Assembly: GCF_030936135.1 (NCBI RefSeq)
Contig: NC_082594.1
Coordinates: forward strand, 108,787,020-108,851,019
Source of the DNA: Gavia stellata
Lineage: Eukaryota; Chordata; Aves; Gaviiformes; Gaviidae
Length of the DNA stretch: 64,000 bases
Reading direction: 5' to 3'
The position numbers and the translations under genes were made by a program. Shown here piece after piece: positions 63,801 to 64,000 of the stretch. Positions within the stretch are counted from its first letter, which is position 1. Every line of letters begins with the position of its first letter. The notes below the pieces were generated by a model. That model made no database searches. It worked only from the letters and a program-made list of their open reading frames with translations, and was not told where the DNA came from.

Positions 63801-64000
63801 TCTAGTTGAGTCAGTATTCAAATCACAGATGTTGCTCAGCTCGTGCTTCTGAGCAGCTTAAGGAATTCCATGTACTCACAAATTTGCCATTCAAATACAA
63901 ACTGCTATACAGATCATATGACAGCCTGTATCTGTACTAATATCTTCATAGCTAACTCTTCCATATCTTAATAGGTACTTTTTCCTCCCACCCCTCTAAT

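Larger units (their letters stand above)
56536..64000 (-). other. CHODL: CHODL intron 1 (partial); no exon 1 found
   Basis: This is 7.5 kb of sequence upstream of CHODL exon 2. No minus-strand signal-peptide exon with a compatible donor was found. Apart from the GC-rich/G-rich block at about 57290-57870, it is ordinary AT-rich intron-like DNA. Scattered ORFs up to about 104 codons (for example 60453-60767) have no support. It could in principle hold other transcripts that leave no recognisable coding trace. Confidence 0.65.

Overview
The window is vertebrate nuclear DNA, most probably from a bird. It is AT-rich and intron-dominated, with short exons between GT-AG (once GC-AG) splice sites. 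It contains a truncated CR1-type LINE fragment and very few other interspersed repeats. All gene calls come from reading splice-compatible exons by eye and comparing the translations with remembered human proteins; nothing was aligned by computer.

Positions 1-40725 (+ strand) hold the 3' three quarters of TMPRSS15 (enteropeptidase/enterokinase), the intestinal serine protease that activates trypsinogen. Nineteen coding exons are present, from the start of the first CUB domain to the stop codon. Every intron phase is compatible. The coding total is 796 residues, which equals human residues 224-1019, so human numbering is used. Domain order is CUB1, MAM, CUB2, LDL-receptor class A, partial SRCR, trypsin-like protease. 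The 5' exons (membrane anchor, SEA, first LDLRA) lie to the left of the window.

Positions 40726-45676 are the intergenic tail-to-tail interval and contain both 3' UTRs.

Positions 45677-56535 (- strand) hold coding exons 2-6 of CHODL (chondrolectin), a single-pass membrane protein with a C-type lectin fold. The exons encode the equivalent of residues 27-273 and the stop. Exon 1 (signal peptide) is not found and should lie beyond 64000, so 56536-64000 is read as intron 1. The convergent TMPRSS15/CHODL arrangement is the same as on human chromosome 21. The two genes are not known to act together.

Points worth a second look: loss of a normally invariant disulfide cysteine in the protease domain; an Arg activation site directly preceded by an Asn-Gly-Thr sequon; an altered basic exosite; a GC-AG intron; an SRCR-like pseudoexon; two copies of a palindromic repeat and two GC-rich blocks in CHODL introns. 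No novel multi-gene system was found.
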